From Pyronema omphalodes (taxonomy: Eukaryota; Ascomycota; Pezizomycetes; Pezizales; Pyronemataceae), in assembly GCA_024516155.1 (NCBI GenBank), contig JAJJXM010000090.1, positions 101,371-165,370 on the forward strand: DNA of 64,000 nt. Direction: 5' to 3'. Numbering within the stretch: the first letter of the stretch is position 1; each line of letters opens with the position of its first letter. The position numbers were made by a program, and so were the translations under genes. This document shows positions 46,548 to 59,181 of the stretch, piece by piece. The notes below the pieces were generated by a model. It did not search any database. It had not been told where the DNA came from and was given only the letters and a program-made list of their open reading frames with translations.

Positions 46548-49395
46548 TGATGCTAGATATACCATCAGGTTCAAATTGACTGTGGATCATTTAATTTTTT
46601 TGTCATTTTTTTGTTTTTTTTTTTGGCGGCGGCGAAAATTCGTCTGGCCATTGGTTAAATCGCCCAAACTCCCGGGTTAAACTAAGGGCCCTGAGACTTG
46701 CATACATAGACGTTTATGACTCGCTACCGAAGCGGTGGGGGCTAAGCGGGACGCTTCGGGACGCTTGCTTGAAAAGAATTTGATGAAACACAGGGAATAG
46801 TGAGGAGGGGGGTGGTGGGGGGCCAGGGTGGTGGGGTGGTGAACGGAATGGTAAATTGTAGATGGCAAAATGGTACATTCCGTGTTTTTATTTTGCTTTC
46901 TTGCTACAAGTTGCTCTTGTGCTCACATGGGGACTATGGCGTGCCATATCGCTTCTATTTTGCGATGGATTTAATCCTACTTTGATTTCATACGCATCTC
47001 TGTGGCGGTCTTTTGGAACCATAACAACTTTTAACCAACCAACTTTCAATCCGGAGTCTCTGGAAATCAACCAGCCTCATAATCCAGCCGTTTGAAAAGA
47101 TGGTCTGGGCCTACCGTAGTCGCCGTAATCGCAGTAGTCGGAAGACAAGCTTTCGACTTTGCTCAAGCAGGAAAAAGAAGAAAATTTGCGTCTGAGAGTA
47201 TAGTATATTTATGGCGTAATGTTAATCAAGACACGTCCAAGTCCAGGTTTGAGGTGCCTCAACTCTTTTATCCTTTCTATGCAACTGCGTTGGACAGCTT
47301 GCTTTGTGTACCCCGACTTGAGCTGGTGGAGTTACGTTGTTGTACTATGTTGGACTGTCATGGTACTTTGTATTTATTGTGGCACCATACTAAGAACCTG
47401 ATGGAATAAAATCCCAACCTTGCCCCCATATGTATCATCTTCACCCTTAAGCGCCCTTGGCCATGATTCAACATCATCTAAACCTAACCCTGGATGCTGG
47501 GAAAAGTGCACTTTTTTGTTTGTATATCTGAACAAAATAAAGATTGATGGGAAAGTCCTGTGGTGTATTTAGGGAAAGGGTATACATGCTAAGCGGTTAT
47601 GAGGTTGAAAGAGAGATGGAGAGATGGAGAGAATTGATGAGCGGGGTTTGCCGCTTCATGAGATATCATTTATGTTACAATTAGAAGATATTTGCACCTT
47701 CCAATTCTGAAGACTGAAGTACAACTCGCGGCTAATGTTACCATCACAGTGTATGAAGAGTCACAAACGCACCCTGTCTTCCACTGCTTTGGTTGGCTGC
47801 TGAACATGAGTTAGTGAGGAAATCGATCATGTAATCATTGTATCCGCATATAGAACTTGCCTTTGTGCAGCCTGTTATGTAAATCCACAATGTACATACT
47901 TTACTTGTAAGCTGTAACCACCTTTTCGTTTTCTAACACAATACTGGCCAGTATGCATATATCAATGCGTAAGCTGTGCAGACCCATTGAGGATTCTGAG
48001 CGCACGATGCCCAAATATAACGATTGATGAAGCCCGACGTCTTGAACATAAAACTGCAGGTATTCGAGAACATGACCGTCCGCGCCTATTACCCCACAAT
48101 CTGAGATATACCTGTGATATCTTCAGGCCCAGGTTGACTGACCGCCGACCGGATGCAGCAGGATGAAGTCTCTACCTTCGGTAATCCTATGGATGGCATT
48201 GGATGCTCAGTATGTTGTTAATCCCATGGCATGGCTAACCTTGTCCGAAACACCCTGCCAATGGAATTTTGTTCCAGAATTCTGTTTCTACCTCCCGAGT
48301 TTTATATTCCTGTCTCATGTAGCCACATTCTAACATACAGTTTCCGGATTCACTGAGTGCATATGATATCCTCTCAAAATCTTGAACGCATAGATGATAA
48401 TCTAGTCAGCCAGAATTCATGTAGAGAGATCAAAGAGCCACTTTACTCGAGGAGAATTGGCTCATGATAACTGAATACAATTTGTGTTTACTAAAGCAAA
48501 GTGACGCGACTTATCCCAGGTATCCGAAGGATGTGTGTATGGCTCGAGATAGCGTACGAACCTCAAAGTCATTTTTAAAGTGAGCAAGCATATATAGTAG
48601 TTGAAGACGATCAAGCTAACATCAGAATGATCAAGTCAAGAAGAGTATGGAATATACAAGTCTTAAGAAGTGACGGGATATCTCGTCTTGTTGGGATTCA
48701 GTCCCGCCCAGTCTCATTAAGCCCAATCCCCGAGCTCTTGTCTCGAGTCTCTTGTCTCGTGTGCATCCCGAAGTCCAATCCCAGTCCATCCGACATCTAA
48801 CTTGTATATAAGCATCTGTTATCGAGAACCGTTCGCACAGTGATGAAGCTACCAAAAATTTAATACAACTCAAAAACAGACCACTCAGCTTTGACATCCT
48901 AGTCACGGACTCACGGCATCTTGCTCAAGCCTCAGTTTTCCAAGAGCACATTGTCCGTTACAAAATGGCAAATTATATGATAAGCCTTATGTTCATTACT
49001 AACGTGTGGAAGCATGTATCCTTGATAGATGAGGTATCCTATGGCAAAAAACAGGCTGTCCCACAGTGAGTTGTCGAGTCACTTTCCATGATACAACCCC
49101 GATGGGGACGATTAAGATTTGTTCAACCCCCCATAGGTTGAATACGCGTCAGGCAGGACACCCCGTCACGTACTCTTTTTTCTCCTTTCCTCCTCTCATT
49201 CCTACACCCGCATCTTCTTCAGAGTCACACACCCGCATCCCTTTTTCAACTCCACACCTGCATCTTCTGCATAGCTATTCTAAAGTTATCATCATTAGGT
49301 AAGTAATGAATAACTTTGAAACTGTTCTACCGGTAATCCGTAGTTACTAGGCATTATTTATTCGGGACAGATTACTTTCCTTTAGATAGAGCAAG
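46548..49395. other. Long gene-poor region
   Basis: About 2.8 kb with no supported gene. A GAGATGGA direct repeat lies near 47612-47630. Just before 49396 a possible spliced leader is seen: a GTAAGT donor near 49300 and a TTTAG acceptor near 49384. Confidence 0.5.
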
Positions 49396-50120
49396 ATGGA
49401 ATCTTCGCCCCCTTCTCACGAGATTACCAACCTTCCATCCGCTGATCCTATCGTGCCTGCCGTGCTCCCTCCTTCTCCGGTCCCTTTCCTGTTCATGCCC
49501 CCCGCTCCTTGCATGGAACCAGTTGCACCAACCGCTGTGGTGTCCGTTCCTTCAGGTGCTGTTGCTCCTAAAGGCATTGTTTCACCTTCGTCGCTTCCAT
49601 CCACCCTATCGGACGACCATCGCGTCGATATGCCGGCAACAAAGGCTCCGGATGCCCTTAGCACCACCGACAAAATCCAACCTGCTGGCACTCCTGGAGT
49701 TGAGCCTGCTGCTTCCTTGGGCTCAGACTCAATGAGCCAGTCGTCCGTTATCACTTCTGCTGCTGCTCCCTCCGCTGCGGCTGGTCTACCATCTCCGGAT
49801 TCTTCTGCCCCAAGCCCCGCTATTGTTTGCTCAGTTTCTGGGTGGGTCGTCCCAGATGTCCAGCTTGCGAGGGCTTTCATGGGCGATGATTACTGGAGTA
49901 TTGTAGACTCGGTAATCTCAGATGAAACTTCCAGAGCATTCAGGAACTGGGACGAACCAGTCCCTGCGGTTGCAGTCCACCTACAGGACTGGTTGTACAA
50001 AGTGAGTCTTATTTTTACTTCTTGATGATTTGTGTGGAGGATGATACTAATATTGGCGGTGAATAGACTGGATATATTGATTATGAAGACATCATGCTCT
50101 TGGGGGAGGACGAGAATTGA
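49396..50120 (+). CDS. Unrecognised VPDVHLARAF family protein, short form, 219 aa
   Basis: Spliced model: 49396-50001 and 50067-50120; the 65-bp intron has a TACTAAT branch site and is in the same place as in the paralogues. The first 150 residues are Pro/Ser/Ala-rich and probably disordered (PPSPVPFLFMPPAP, SGAVAPKG). The last 75 residues are conserved with the 52.2 kb gene: GWVVPDVQLARAFMGDDYW, VDSVISDETSRAFRNWDEP and, after the intron, TGYIDYEDIMLLGEDEN. Compared with the longer paralogue it lacks the central 85-residue basic/aromatic domain. No signal peptide, membrane segment or known domain was seen. The strong conservation of the C-terminal module against a drifting N-terminus suggests a functional domain there. 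Confidence 0.75.
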
Positions 50121-50525
50121 TAGTCCAGTTTGATATATCCATGTAGTGAAAAGGTCTTTGTTGTGGGATATTTGCAGTCCCGGTTTCTCTTACGGGTTGG
50201 CTGGGGGGGGGGGGGGGTATTGTTTTTCAAAGCCAGTATTTGTTTTACGAATTTTTTGTTCTGGAGGCCAATTATGTTAGTTTCTATGTTGTGAATCATG
50301 GGTGGATAGCGTTCGTTGACGCTTTGCGTCTTCGGGGTCTTATTTGTTTTTTTCATGGAATGAGCACTCTTATTTGTTAACAGAGCGGATCAACTCTCAC
50401 CACCTACCGAACTATCTACATTGCAATCTCTTTTGTCAAAGACAAATTTAGGCCTGCTTATGTGACCACGATTAGACTACACACGCCCTCGATGGAAATG
50501 TATAATCACGGTTGCGGCACGTGAA
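50121..50525 (+). repeat. Duplicated 3-prime flank, copy 1 (partner 53500-53905)
   Basis: Diverged but clearly alignable with 53500-53905: AATGAGCACTCTT, AGAGCGGATCAACTC, CTACCGAACTAT versus CTACCGCACTAT, and GGTTGCGGCACGTG versus GGTTGCGGAACGTG. The duplication therefore included the last exons and at least 400 bp downstream. Confidence 0.75.
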
Positions 50526-52234
50526 CAGTCTGACTAGACACAGTCTATCACTCGCTTCTTTCGACTTCAAGAATTGTGCATGGTTTTTGTCTTGGTATTG
50601 TAGGCGGAGCCAATTTTTGGATACTGTAGCGGTGATGGCAAAATAAAATCAGCTCTGAAGATCATGAAAGAATGGGATTAGCGGTTCTGGTAGCGAGTTA
50701 GGACCCTGAGTGGCATTCACATTGCAGTGTCGAAGCAGTGGCCAAAGTCATTGTCTTGGCTATGGGACATGCTCTGGCGAGAACTTTGTCATCAGCAATC
50801 TTGTACATAAAGCAATCCATAAAGCGTCACACAATTCTGGTTCCAATATAGCCGTGCACGATTCTGTGTTCTCGGGTTTGGATATCTGAGTTTCCATACG
50901 AGCACCGTGCATGAGGTGCGCAGCCTATGCTTGGTACTCCGGTTGAGTGAAGCAGCAAGTATAAGATCTACGGAGAGGTATGGAAATTGAATGTTAACAA
51001 CGGCTCCGGTATTGTTTGTTAATTGTCATGGTCCTTTTGTCCATTGTACATGTATTTTGCTCTGGTATTTGTACACTCATGGATATGTGAGTCATCAAGT
51101 TGAGGGATATCTGAGCAAATCAGAAATAAAATGCGAGATTTAGATGTATAGAGTAAATCGAACATTCCTAAAATATTCTCGGAATATACAAATCCAATAG
51201 AAAAATGAGACTCACTTTGACACTAGGAGTGGTCGAACGATGATCCATGATCGAACCTCACGAGTGGCGACTCCAGCATTCTCGGCCCCTTATGACTTGA
51301 ATATGTTCCTGGTACAAAAGCCCGCCAGAGGCCATTTCTTTCCCATCCTTCCTCCAGCTCCCACACCGCAATTTGCTTCATCATCACAACCGCAATAATG
51401 ATTCATCAAGCCTACTGAGGCATATCCCCATCATCTCCGGATACTCCGAGTAAGTCTCTCCATCATTTCTTCAGAAAACTGGCAGGCGTCTATAATGGCT
51501 TGCGCGATCTGAGATAGTATTTCTTGTCATCACCAGCAATTGAAGGCTACAGAGCCTGGCCACTGGGCCCAAAGGGTGAACGACCGTAGTTAGGTCTTAG
51601 CCGTCAGTAGGAATGCTAGAAACCTCGTCGAATTCCTCAAAATAAGCGTTCCTCCGGCATTTGCTTTCTACATATTTGTTGTTGGTGAAGGAGACGTTTT
51701 ACTAAAATGATCATTAGATATTCTATCCAACCATTGGACCTCGATGATCAATTCTGCAGAGCACCAGTTGTACGACTTATCCGGTATGCGACGATGGATA
51801 AGAATGTTTGCCGATTTTGTCACTACTCTGGGAGATCTCACCGCCTCTATCCAACCATGGACATCCATCTTAGAGGCGGATGTTTGATCCGTACTCAGTA
51901 CACTGAAGTCCTTGGGGCTGTCTACGAGACTTGGGGGGCTGAAATCAATCTGGAGTGACAAGTTCAAACCCTCTGAATCCGTTTACGGAATGGGCAAAGT
52001 TGTTGGACTCCTCCTCTGCTACTGCGCCTTCCAATGCTAGCCAACATTCGTTCCGGACATCATCCACATCTTGGAATCAAAGCCGCCTCTTTCGCTGACT
52101 GATTCGTCGCCGCTTCGACAACCCATACTATCAGGTACGCAGCTCACGATTTTTCAACTCTTGTATGTATAATGCGTGCTCATTATCAGCTAGCTCGCTC
52201 CTCAACCCTGATTTTCCGATTTCTCGCGGTGACA
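50121..52234. other. Intergenic region with 15-nt poly-G and family relics
   Basis: It begins with a 3-prime flank shared with 53.5-53.9 kb. A run of 15 G lies at about 50203-50217. From about 51390 to 51960, pieces match the region upstream of the 21.7-23.0 kb pseudogene (for example the GTAAGT donor near 51450 and TATCCAACCATGGACATCCA near 51850), but no open gene is left there. A spliced leader for the next gene seems likely (donor near 52136, CAG acceptor near 52187). Confidence 0.5.
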
Positions 52235-53499
52235 ATGGAATATTCCAGCTTCGTCAACTGCAACAACGTTGGCCTCCGTTCCCCGTCACCTGAAATGCCT
52301 ATCGAACCCATCTTGTCTTCTAGGATTCCTGCAGAGCCTGTTACTTCTGCACTTGCTCCAATGTTTCCTGCAGCTGGGTCTAGTGGCCTCACTCCAGCCG
52401 CTGTTATTCCTCCCGAGGCCACCGGAGTTCCTGGTTCTGTTGTCGGTTCCGAGGCTGCTACTTCTTCCGTTTCTGTTGCTTCTTCTGGAGCTGCGATTCC
52501 TCCAGCTCTGCTACAATCGACGCTTACCGACTACCACCGCATCAGCTCGCCGGCTCCTGCCCACGGTTTGCCTGTTGTCTCCATTGATGAGGAGCAAAGC
52601 CTTCTCACCAACCTCTCCTCGCATTCCTCTCTGCAGCGTGACATCACAATCCGACCCTTCGCCTTCATGGCAGCCCTGCCTACGGCGGCCGAAGTGGTTC
52701 AGATTTGCGAAGTCCCAGAGACCTTGTATGGCCGTTTGAAGCTCGAGATGTATCCCATTCCGGTTCAGAAAAGAGCAGTGATGAGGATGTGGCGAGTGTT
52801 CCATTGGAACTGGAACAACGAGGCAGATGTGAGGAAGTTCGTGTCGAAGAGACTTGGAGAACGGTTCCACCAGAGCAAGCGGGCTGCAGACAAGAAGATG
52901 GCAAAGTTGGCAGCAGGGAGTATTGCTAATGCAGGTACTACTGTTCCTGATGCTTCGGTTGCCCTCACTACTACAACCAACTTTCTTCCCAACGACGCCA
53001 GCCCTCCTGCTCTCGCTGATGCTTCGTCTTCCGATTGCTCTGGTCCTTTACCGGAAGCTGTCGCCTCCGCCGATCTACTACCACCGGATTCTGCTGCTGT
53101 CGCTGATGTTTCGTCTTCCGATTGTTCTAGTCCCTTGGCTACCGCTGCCACTGTTGCGAGTGCTCCTTCCTCCGAGTCTTCTGCTTCAATCGCCCCTATG
53201 ACTTGCCCAGTTACTGGTTGGGTCGTCCCAGATGTCCATCTCGCGAGGGCTTTCATGGGCGATGACTACTGGGGCATTGTAGACTCAGTCATCTCAGATG
53301 AAACTTCGAGAGCATTCAGAAACTGGGACGAACCAGTCCCGGCGGTTGCAGTGCATCTACAGGACTGGATGTACAAGGTAAGTCTTATTCTTATTTCTTG
53401 ATAATTGTCTGTGTGGAGCATGATACTAATGTTGGCGGTTAATAGACGGGGTTCATCGATTACGAAGATATCATGCTCTTGGAGGAGGACGAGCATTGA
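52235..53499 (+). CDS. Unrecognised VPDVHLARAF family protein, long form, 398 aa
   Basis: Spliced model: 52235-53377 and 53446-53499, with a 68-bp intron carrying a TACTAAT branch site. Start chosen at MEYSSFVN because the upstream in-frame ATG (52172) lies in a probable leader intron. The N-terminus is Pro/Ser/Ala-rich. A central domain (about 141-226) is basic and aromatic: PTAAEVVQICEVPETLYGRL, MRMWRVFHWNWNNEADV, SKRAADKKMAKL. A low-complexity Ser/Ala/Pro region follows, with two copies of DASSSDCS/DVSSSDCS. The conserved C-terminal module (about 325-398) includes GWVVPDVHLARAFMGDDYW and TGFIDYEDIMLLEEDEH. The tryptophan- and lysine-rich central part could bind nucleic acid, but that is a guess. 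No targeting signal was seen. Confidence 0.77.
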
Positions 53500-53905
53500 T
53501 AAACCTGTTCGATACTGATATGGTGAAAAAGTCTGTGGTGGGGTGTTTGCAGTCCCAGTTTCTCTGATGGGTTGGCGATGGAGGTGTTTATTTTTTCATG
53601 TCCAGTAATTGTGTTGTGAATGTTCTGTTCTAGATGCCAATTCTATCAGGTTTATGTTTGAATCATGGGTCGGTAGCGTTCGTTAAAGTTTTGCGTCCTC
53701 AGGGCCTTATTTGTTTTTTTTTTTTTACGAAATGAGCACTCTTGTTTTTTAATAGAGCGGATCAACTCAGGCTACCTACCGCACTATGTATATTCTAATC
53801 TCTTTTCACGAATATGAATATAGGCCTTCTTATGTGTCCATGCTTAGTCTACAGATGTACTCGATAGAAGTGGATAATCGTGGTTGCGGAACGTGTCATG
53901 CTCCT
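53500..53905 (+). repeat. Duplicated 3-prime flank, copy 2 (partner 50121-50525)
   Basis: Matches the flank of the 49.4 kb gene over about 400 bp with scattered differences and small indels. This supports a local duplication of the 3-prime half of the gene. Confidence 0.75.
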
Positions 53906-53939
53906 AGAGTCAGATGATGAGCATTGATTATCGATGGGG

Positions 53940-54082
53940 TAGAAGGGCTGGATGTGCAAAGTTAGTCCTATTCTTACTGATTGATAATTCTTGTGGAGAA
54001 TTATACTACTGTTGGCGGTTGATAGACCGGATTTATTAATTATGAAGACGTTATGCTTTTAGAGGATGATGATGAGCAATAA
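53940..54082 (+). pseudogene. 3-prime fragment of the VPDVHLARAF family
   Basis: Only the exon-intron-exon end of the family remains: GGGCTGGATGTGCAAA, an intron with GT and AG ends (about 53961-54025), and a last exon reading TGFINYEDVMLLEDDDEQ to TAA. No upstream coding sequence is present, so it is a truncated duplicate lying directly behind the intact 52.2 kb gene. Confidence 0.75.
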
Positions 54083-56774
54083 TGGACTGATGCTTCATGC
54101 GTGTTGGGTGCTTGTGGGTTCTCGATGGTGAACGGGGAAGACAGCTGAATTGACGGTGAGATTCATATTTACAAGTGTGTGCATAGGTTGCATAATAAAC
54201 TTGAATTCATCAATATATACCCGAAATGAACCGAAATAACTCGAACGGCTGAACCCGAAAGTAGAGATATGAGTAGATCGAAGAGCACATTGTCGTTGAG
54301 ATAGGGACAAAATGACTGAGCGGAATCCATAGTACATTCAACCCTCTTGATATGGTGGCATCTTGCAGGCTTTACCGGATATCAATGCCAGGCTTTTCGG
54401 TTCGTGGGGCGCTTCCCCGTTGTCCTAGGCCCTGGAACTTACGTTGCCGTTACCCCCAAAAAATTGAAACATGCCGCCTATGTACAGATCTCGCTGTCTA
54501 GCAATAAAGGAAACGCGGCAAACATCTCAGCAAATCCTCAACACTACACCAGGCTTTATAGCACACCTCTCCGGCAGCCCGAATGTGGTTGGAGAATCGA
54601 AGAATCCACATAATTTTACACTTACAAGCAGACTGGACACTGGAGCTCTTAGAGCTTCGTCACGATCAACCGTCATCATGTGCAGAACTGCTGTTTCATG
54701 AATAAGTGCTCGTCTTTGATCCGGAGGACAGTATTCGCTGAAATGACAGTCTTTAAGAACTCAAGTAGTAGGGCTCCCACACGCGAAGCAATAAGATCGG
54801 TACTCCGAACACTGCCACGTGCAGTCCTGCGTCCGATTTCGCGTTTGTCACCACAACCATATTGACGATAAGTGACAGCAGATATATATATATCATCAGT
54901 CTATGTATTGCCATATACAACGTATTTATCTCGCACTCGTACTCGTTCCAACCTTCTCGCTCGCAAATCATTCGTCCTTACTCACGTCTCCCAACGGCCA
55001 AACCTACTCTCGACAGTAACGCCCATTCAATCGCGGTAGTTTTGAATTTGTGTACGATTTCGGAAAGAGACATGATTTTACCCCTTTCTCCAACGAATTT
55101 CTTTATCGAACCTCCCAAAACTAATGATATCACCAATGCAGCATTATTTACATAATGCCTCAACTGACCCCCACGCACGTAACGGCTATCGCAAACGGAT
55201 AAAGTAGGGCGCGACAAAGCTAACTTTCCCCCACGCGGCGTCACTACGGATTAAGTATATGTAACGCGGAATTGTTGTGTTCATCGTCGATGGATACTTT
55301 CATGATCGAGCTGAAAATCTGGCATAACTGGAGTAACTGTGTGTAGGAGCTGATCAATATCCAGATAGTTTTCGAATCAAGTTTTTTCATGCGACGGAAC
55401 ATTACCTGGAAATAGCTGTTTTGAATAGAGGCATCGCGCGATCATAACGTCTCGTCATCGACGCGGTTGATATTTTTGCAACGATATAACGGATACTTTT
55501 TGAGATAACTCATAGTTTCATCAAAAAGTTGACAGGTTGATAGTTTCATAATCAGAGTTTCGCATGCTCGATATGTACAAATCTTATTTCCACGTTCTTC
55601 CGGTTTCGGCAATTATGCAGATGGAAGATGTTAAACCTGCATCATCGATGTTTCTGAACTACGAAGGCACCCTACCTAACCGCCATAACGAAACTCTGAC
55701 GGTTGATGTAGCGAAACACAAGGGGAAGAATCTTCAGCTACAGTTAACTTTTGTTTTGAGTATTTATAGATACCAGTGCCGGAATAGAAATATACATTTC
55801 GGTAACTTTCCCACTCGACGGAACACTGCCGATCGCGGGTTCTGGGGCTGTACAGAGTGAACACGGATCCAGAAACCAAAGGAACTGATTTATCTATTAC
55901 GAATATGTATCGAATGGTGCTATTCATGATTATTCTCCAACGGCCCGGACTATAACAATAATTTGGGAGTTATTGCATTGACAAGTGAAACAATCTCTCT
56001 TGTGGCACGATAATGCAACGTGGCTCTGAGGCAGAAAGATAGCCTTTGAAATAAGGTGTAGGTATCTGTTAGGTATCTATCATACCATGAATTGCTCAAG
56101 CACAAGCAAGCCAAGAATCCGTTAACGGGTTCGTTGCACTGGTGCTCCGTCTTGGACTGCGGGCCGCAGATGCTGGCGAACTACATTCTCTGGGATTGAA
56201 GCTTAAATAATTGCCGCAGAAACTCACTGAATAAACTTAGATCCTAGATAAACGTTATTCGAATCCGATGGCGAGATAAACTCCTCATGATGAATACGTT
56301 CCAGGTGGCATCCCGAAGTTCTGCGCATTTACCGCAAGGTGCAAAAGTCTGTAAGTTGCATTTACCCAGTCGCAAAGCATGGTTTTAAGAATGGTGTATA
56401 ATGCATGAGACATGCATGGAATCTGGAGATGATTGATTATTCACATAGAAACATGGAAGTTCTTTCTTGCACTGCTATAACCAGCCACAATTCGGTATCA
56501 CAACCCGAATGATGCTTCATACAATTATCTCAAACCCATCCATTTGCAGGTGGATGGTTACAGACTTCTGCAACTGAGCAATAGTTCGGCAATATATACA
56601 CAATTATATTCATCTATCAGATCAGTTTGGCGTTTACTGGCAATGGAGCGCTAGATTTGAGGAGTCCACTCCGAAAGTCATCCGGCACCGAGGGGCATCA
56701 AGCACGCTTTCTAAGAGACGGCTTCACATATAAATTACGATACAGCCACAAAATCTAAAAGTATCTTCAACACT
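54083..56774. other. Gene-poor region
   Basis: About 2.7 kb without a supported gene. A short frame at 54347-54613 (+) contains VQISLSSNKG and NISANPQHY, faintly like SISANPKHF at about 61480; both may be unrelated. An AT dinucleotide run (ATATATATA) sits near 54883. Confidence 0.5.
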
Positions 56775-56856
56775 GGGGTTGTGGCGCAGTGGTAGCGCGT
56801 TCGCTTTGCATTGTCAATTCTGCGAAAGGCCTAGGGTTCGATCCCCTACTGCTCCA
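56775..56856 (+). tRNA. tRNA-Ala (anticodon TGC) with 10-nt intron
   Basis: Full cloverleaf by eye. D-stem GCGC/GCGC, anticodon stem TTCGC/GCGAA, T-arm TAGGG-TTCGATC-CCCTA, discriminator A. The G3:T70 pair is the alanine identity element. A box TGGCGCAGTGG and B box GGTTCGATCC are present. The sequence TTGTCAATTC after TTTGCA makes a 10-nt intron at the canonical 37/38 position. Positions 6:67 form a T-T mismatch. A TTTTTA stretch, the likely Pol III terminator, follows directly. Confidence 0.92.
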
Positions 56857-58373
56857 TTTTTAGTTTTTTGCGCAGCATTTTCTACAGGCTTTATTTGAGA
56901 AGAATGATATGTTACACGAGAGACCATAGAGGCACTGAGTTTGTGAGCAGGTAGCATGCTTTGGGTAATAAGGGTGGTGATTCGGATGAAGTATTTTCGA
57001 TGTAGGTATCACAGCATACTCCCCCGATACGCATAACGAATGTTTTAGAACATGACATGGGATTGGAAATACTGGTCGATGTTTCTTGGGGAATGAGTAA
57101 ATAAACACTAATTTTCGACCTCTAAATCTCCAGACTATGTTTCTCTACATCGACGGAAACGAAGTAGGCCTGTAGTGGTGTTTAGCACTTTCAGAATGGA
57201 GGTGCGACTTTTGCGGTGTATCTGACGACCATAATCGTGGGGCATTTCAAGCATTTGCACTTTAGTAACAGATGCTATGGGCTACCGTGGCTGAGTATTT
57301 ATTTCCACGTTGATGGAAAACGCGAATCGGTAGGAAACTTAGAGAATACCAAGACTTTGGTTATGAGTGCACACTCTTGGTGGTTAATTACGGTTACATG
57401 ACATATACATTATGCACCGTTATGCAGGTACACCTTACATTGACGGATTGTTCCGCATTTGTAACCCGTAACCTAAGGTTCTATGGCAATGAAAAATGTT
57501 GATCAACCCTTCAAGAACTTCAATTGGAAACGATGAACAAAGTTTGGATTGATACTTGATTTTTTTCTCTAAAACCCGGGAGATATTGAGTTAAATATTG
57601 CTCTGATATGGCTGTTCAACCGTTTCAGAGGAACGTGATACATACTTGGTGTACGACTGACGCTATTCCAAAGGCGAAAGTATGGAAAAATATCTCCCCG
57701 AAATGACTGAGACTTCAACGACTCGGAATTTGATCTTGATGAAGTGAAGTGCATCTTGACGGAGTACACTTACTTTGATTCAGCATCCATCATGACAGAA
57801 AGTATTGAGTCTCTTCATCCGCTCAATATTCTCCTTGATCTCCAGCACTTGACCTACCAAGTCGTTGTTTTCATTACCCGTGCTCCTCGTAAAACTATCA
57901 AGATCTTCCCCGATTGAGTTTTTCACCTCATAGATACCTTACGTTTCCGGTATCTTGAAACGCACGCGTCATCCCCGATCAGGCTTCTCGCATATGGCAG
58001 ACACGGGGATAGTGTGTATGTATATTCCATTCCAAATTATACCCAAACTCATCAACCAGCAACTCAGTGAGACTAGTATTGCTCACGGGAAGATCTGCTA
58101 CACAAGGTTTCGAGAATACCGCTCCTCCGTAAACATCATGAATCTAATGGTTATTCTGATGTTAGGCATGGTGCGTAATGGATAGTTGAAGTCGTACAGC
58201 TCTCGGCGCATGTTCCGCAATTGGCCCTCTCCTTATTTCTGAAGATTTGATGTAGCTAAAACTATGAGATATAAAGAGCATCAGACCCTCAGGTATATCA
58301 GTCATTCTCCAGTCAACCAATCACAACAGAAAATAAAAAGACCTTCGTTCAGTCCTCAAAAATACATATCAAA
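56857..58373. other. Intergenic region between tRNA and WSC gene
   Basis: No supported gene. The TATA box and leader of the WSC protein gene lie at the right end. Confidence 0.5.
58270..58276 (+). promoter_or_regulatory. TATA box of the WSC protein gene
   Basis: TATAAAG about 98 bp before the ATG of the WSC-domain gene. Confidence 0.45.
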
Positions 58374-59181
58374 ATGCAGCCTCTATCAGCCCTCTTCCTC
58401 CTTTCCACCTTGACAGTTGGACTTGTCAGTGCTCGTTCAAACGACACTGAACCCATTCCCGTCCCCTCCATTGGGCCGTGGCTCTACAAGGGATGCGCCA
58501 ATGAAGTTCCTCCTCTAGGCCGTACCCTCAACGGACCGTCAGTCTCTGGCAACATTACCGCCGAGTCTTGTGCCATGTTCTGCACCAACCAGGACTACCC
58601 TCTAGCTGGTCTTGAGTACGGAGTTGAGTATGTTTAAACCCCCTTTCAATCTTCAACCACAGTTCTAATCATCACCCAGATGCTACTGCGGTTACTCTCT
58701 CCAGAACGGTGCCACCTACAACCAAGATGGCTGCAACATGCCCTGCTTCGCCAAACCCAGTGAAGTTTGCGGTGGTGTCGACCGTCTCACCGTTTACGAG
58801 AATAAAGATTTCGTTTTCCCAAAGATTGTCCAGGAGTACGATGGATACAAGACTCTTGGATGTCATACCGAGGGAATTACTGAACGTACTCTTGCCGAGT
58901 ATTCTTTCGTTGATCCCGAGATGACTGTTCCTCTCTGTGTCGACACCTGCAACTCAAAGGGATACAAGTATGCCGGTGTCGAGTACTCCACCGAGTGCTA
59001 CTGCGCAAACACTATTAGCAACCAGACCACCAAGGTTCCCGATGATCAGTGCAACTTCAAGTGCGCTGGTGATAAGAAGACCTTCTGTGGAGGTTCTGAT
59101 AGGCTTGTTGTTTATGCCGATAGCGCTAAGGTTAACGAGTACACTGAGCCCAGGTTGGCTAAGCGTTTCTACAGATACTAG
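58374..59181 (+). CDS. Secreted protein with two WSC domains, 251 aa
   Basis: Probable extracellular carbohydrate-binding or wall-associated protein. Spliced model: 58374-58627 and 58680-59181, a 52-bp intron inside the first WSC domain; skipping the splice ends the protein at once. The signal peptide is MQPLSALFLLSTLTVGLVSA. WSC domain 1 (about 37-120) has YKGCANE, SCAMFCTNQ, LEYGVECYCGY and CNMPCFAKPSEVCGG, then RLTVY. WSC domain 2 (about 142-235) has LGCHTEG, CVDTCNSKGYKYAGVEY, ECYCANT and CNFKCAGDKKTFCGG, then RLVVY. Each domain has eight cysteines. There is no membrane anchor or catalytic domain after them, unlike Wsc stress sensors, so it is likely released or wall-bound. Two N-glycosylation sequons (NDT, NIT) lie in the first third. 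Confidence 0.9.

Noticed and set aside
46309..46680. Open frame MSFLFFFYFHSTIEKN onward overlapping the end of MT4
   Set aside because: It runs through the last intron and the charged-tail exon in another frame; splicing to YVCYGRKP is far better supported.
52269..52739. Leu-rich 156-codon frame
   Set aside because: Out-of-frame shadow of the Ser/Pro-rich 52.2 kb gene.
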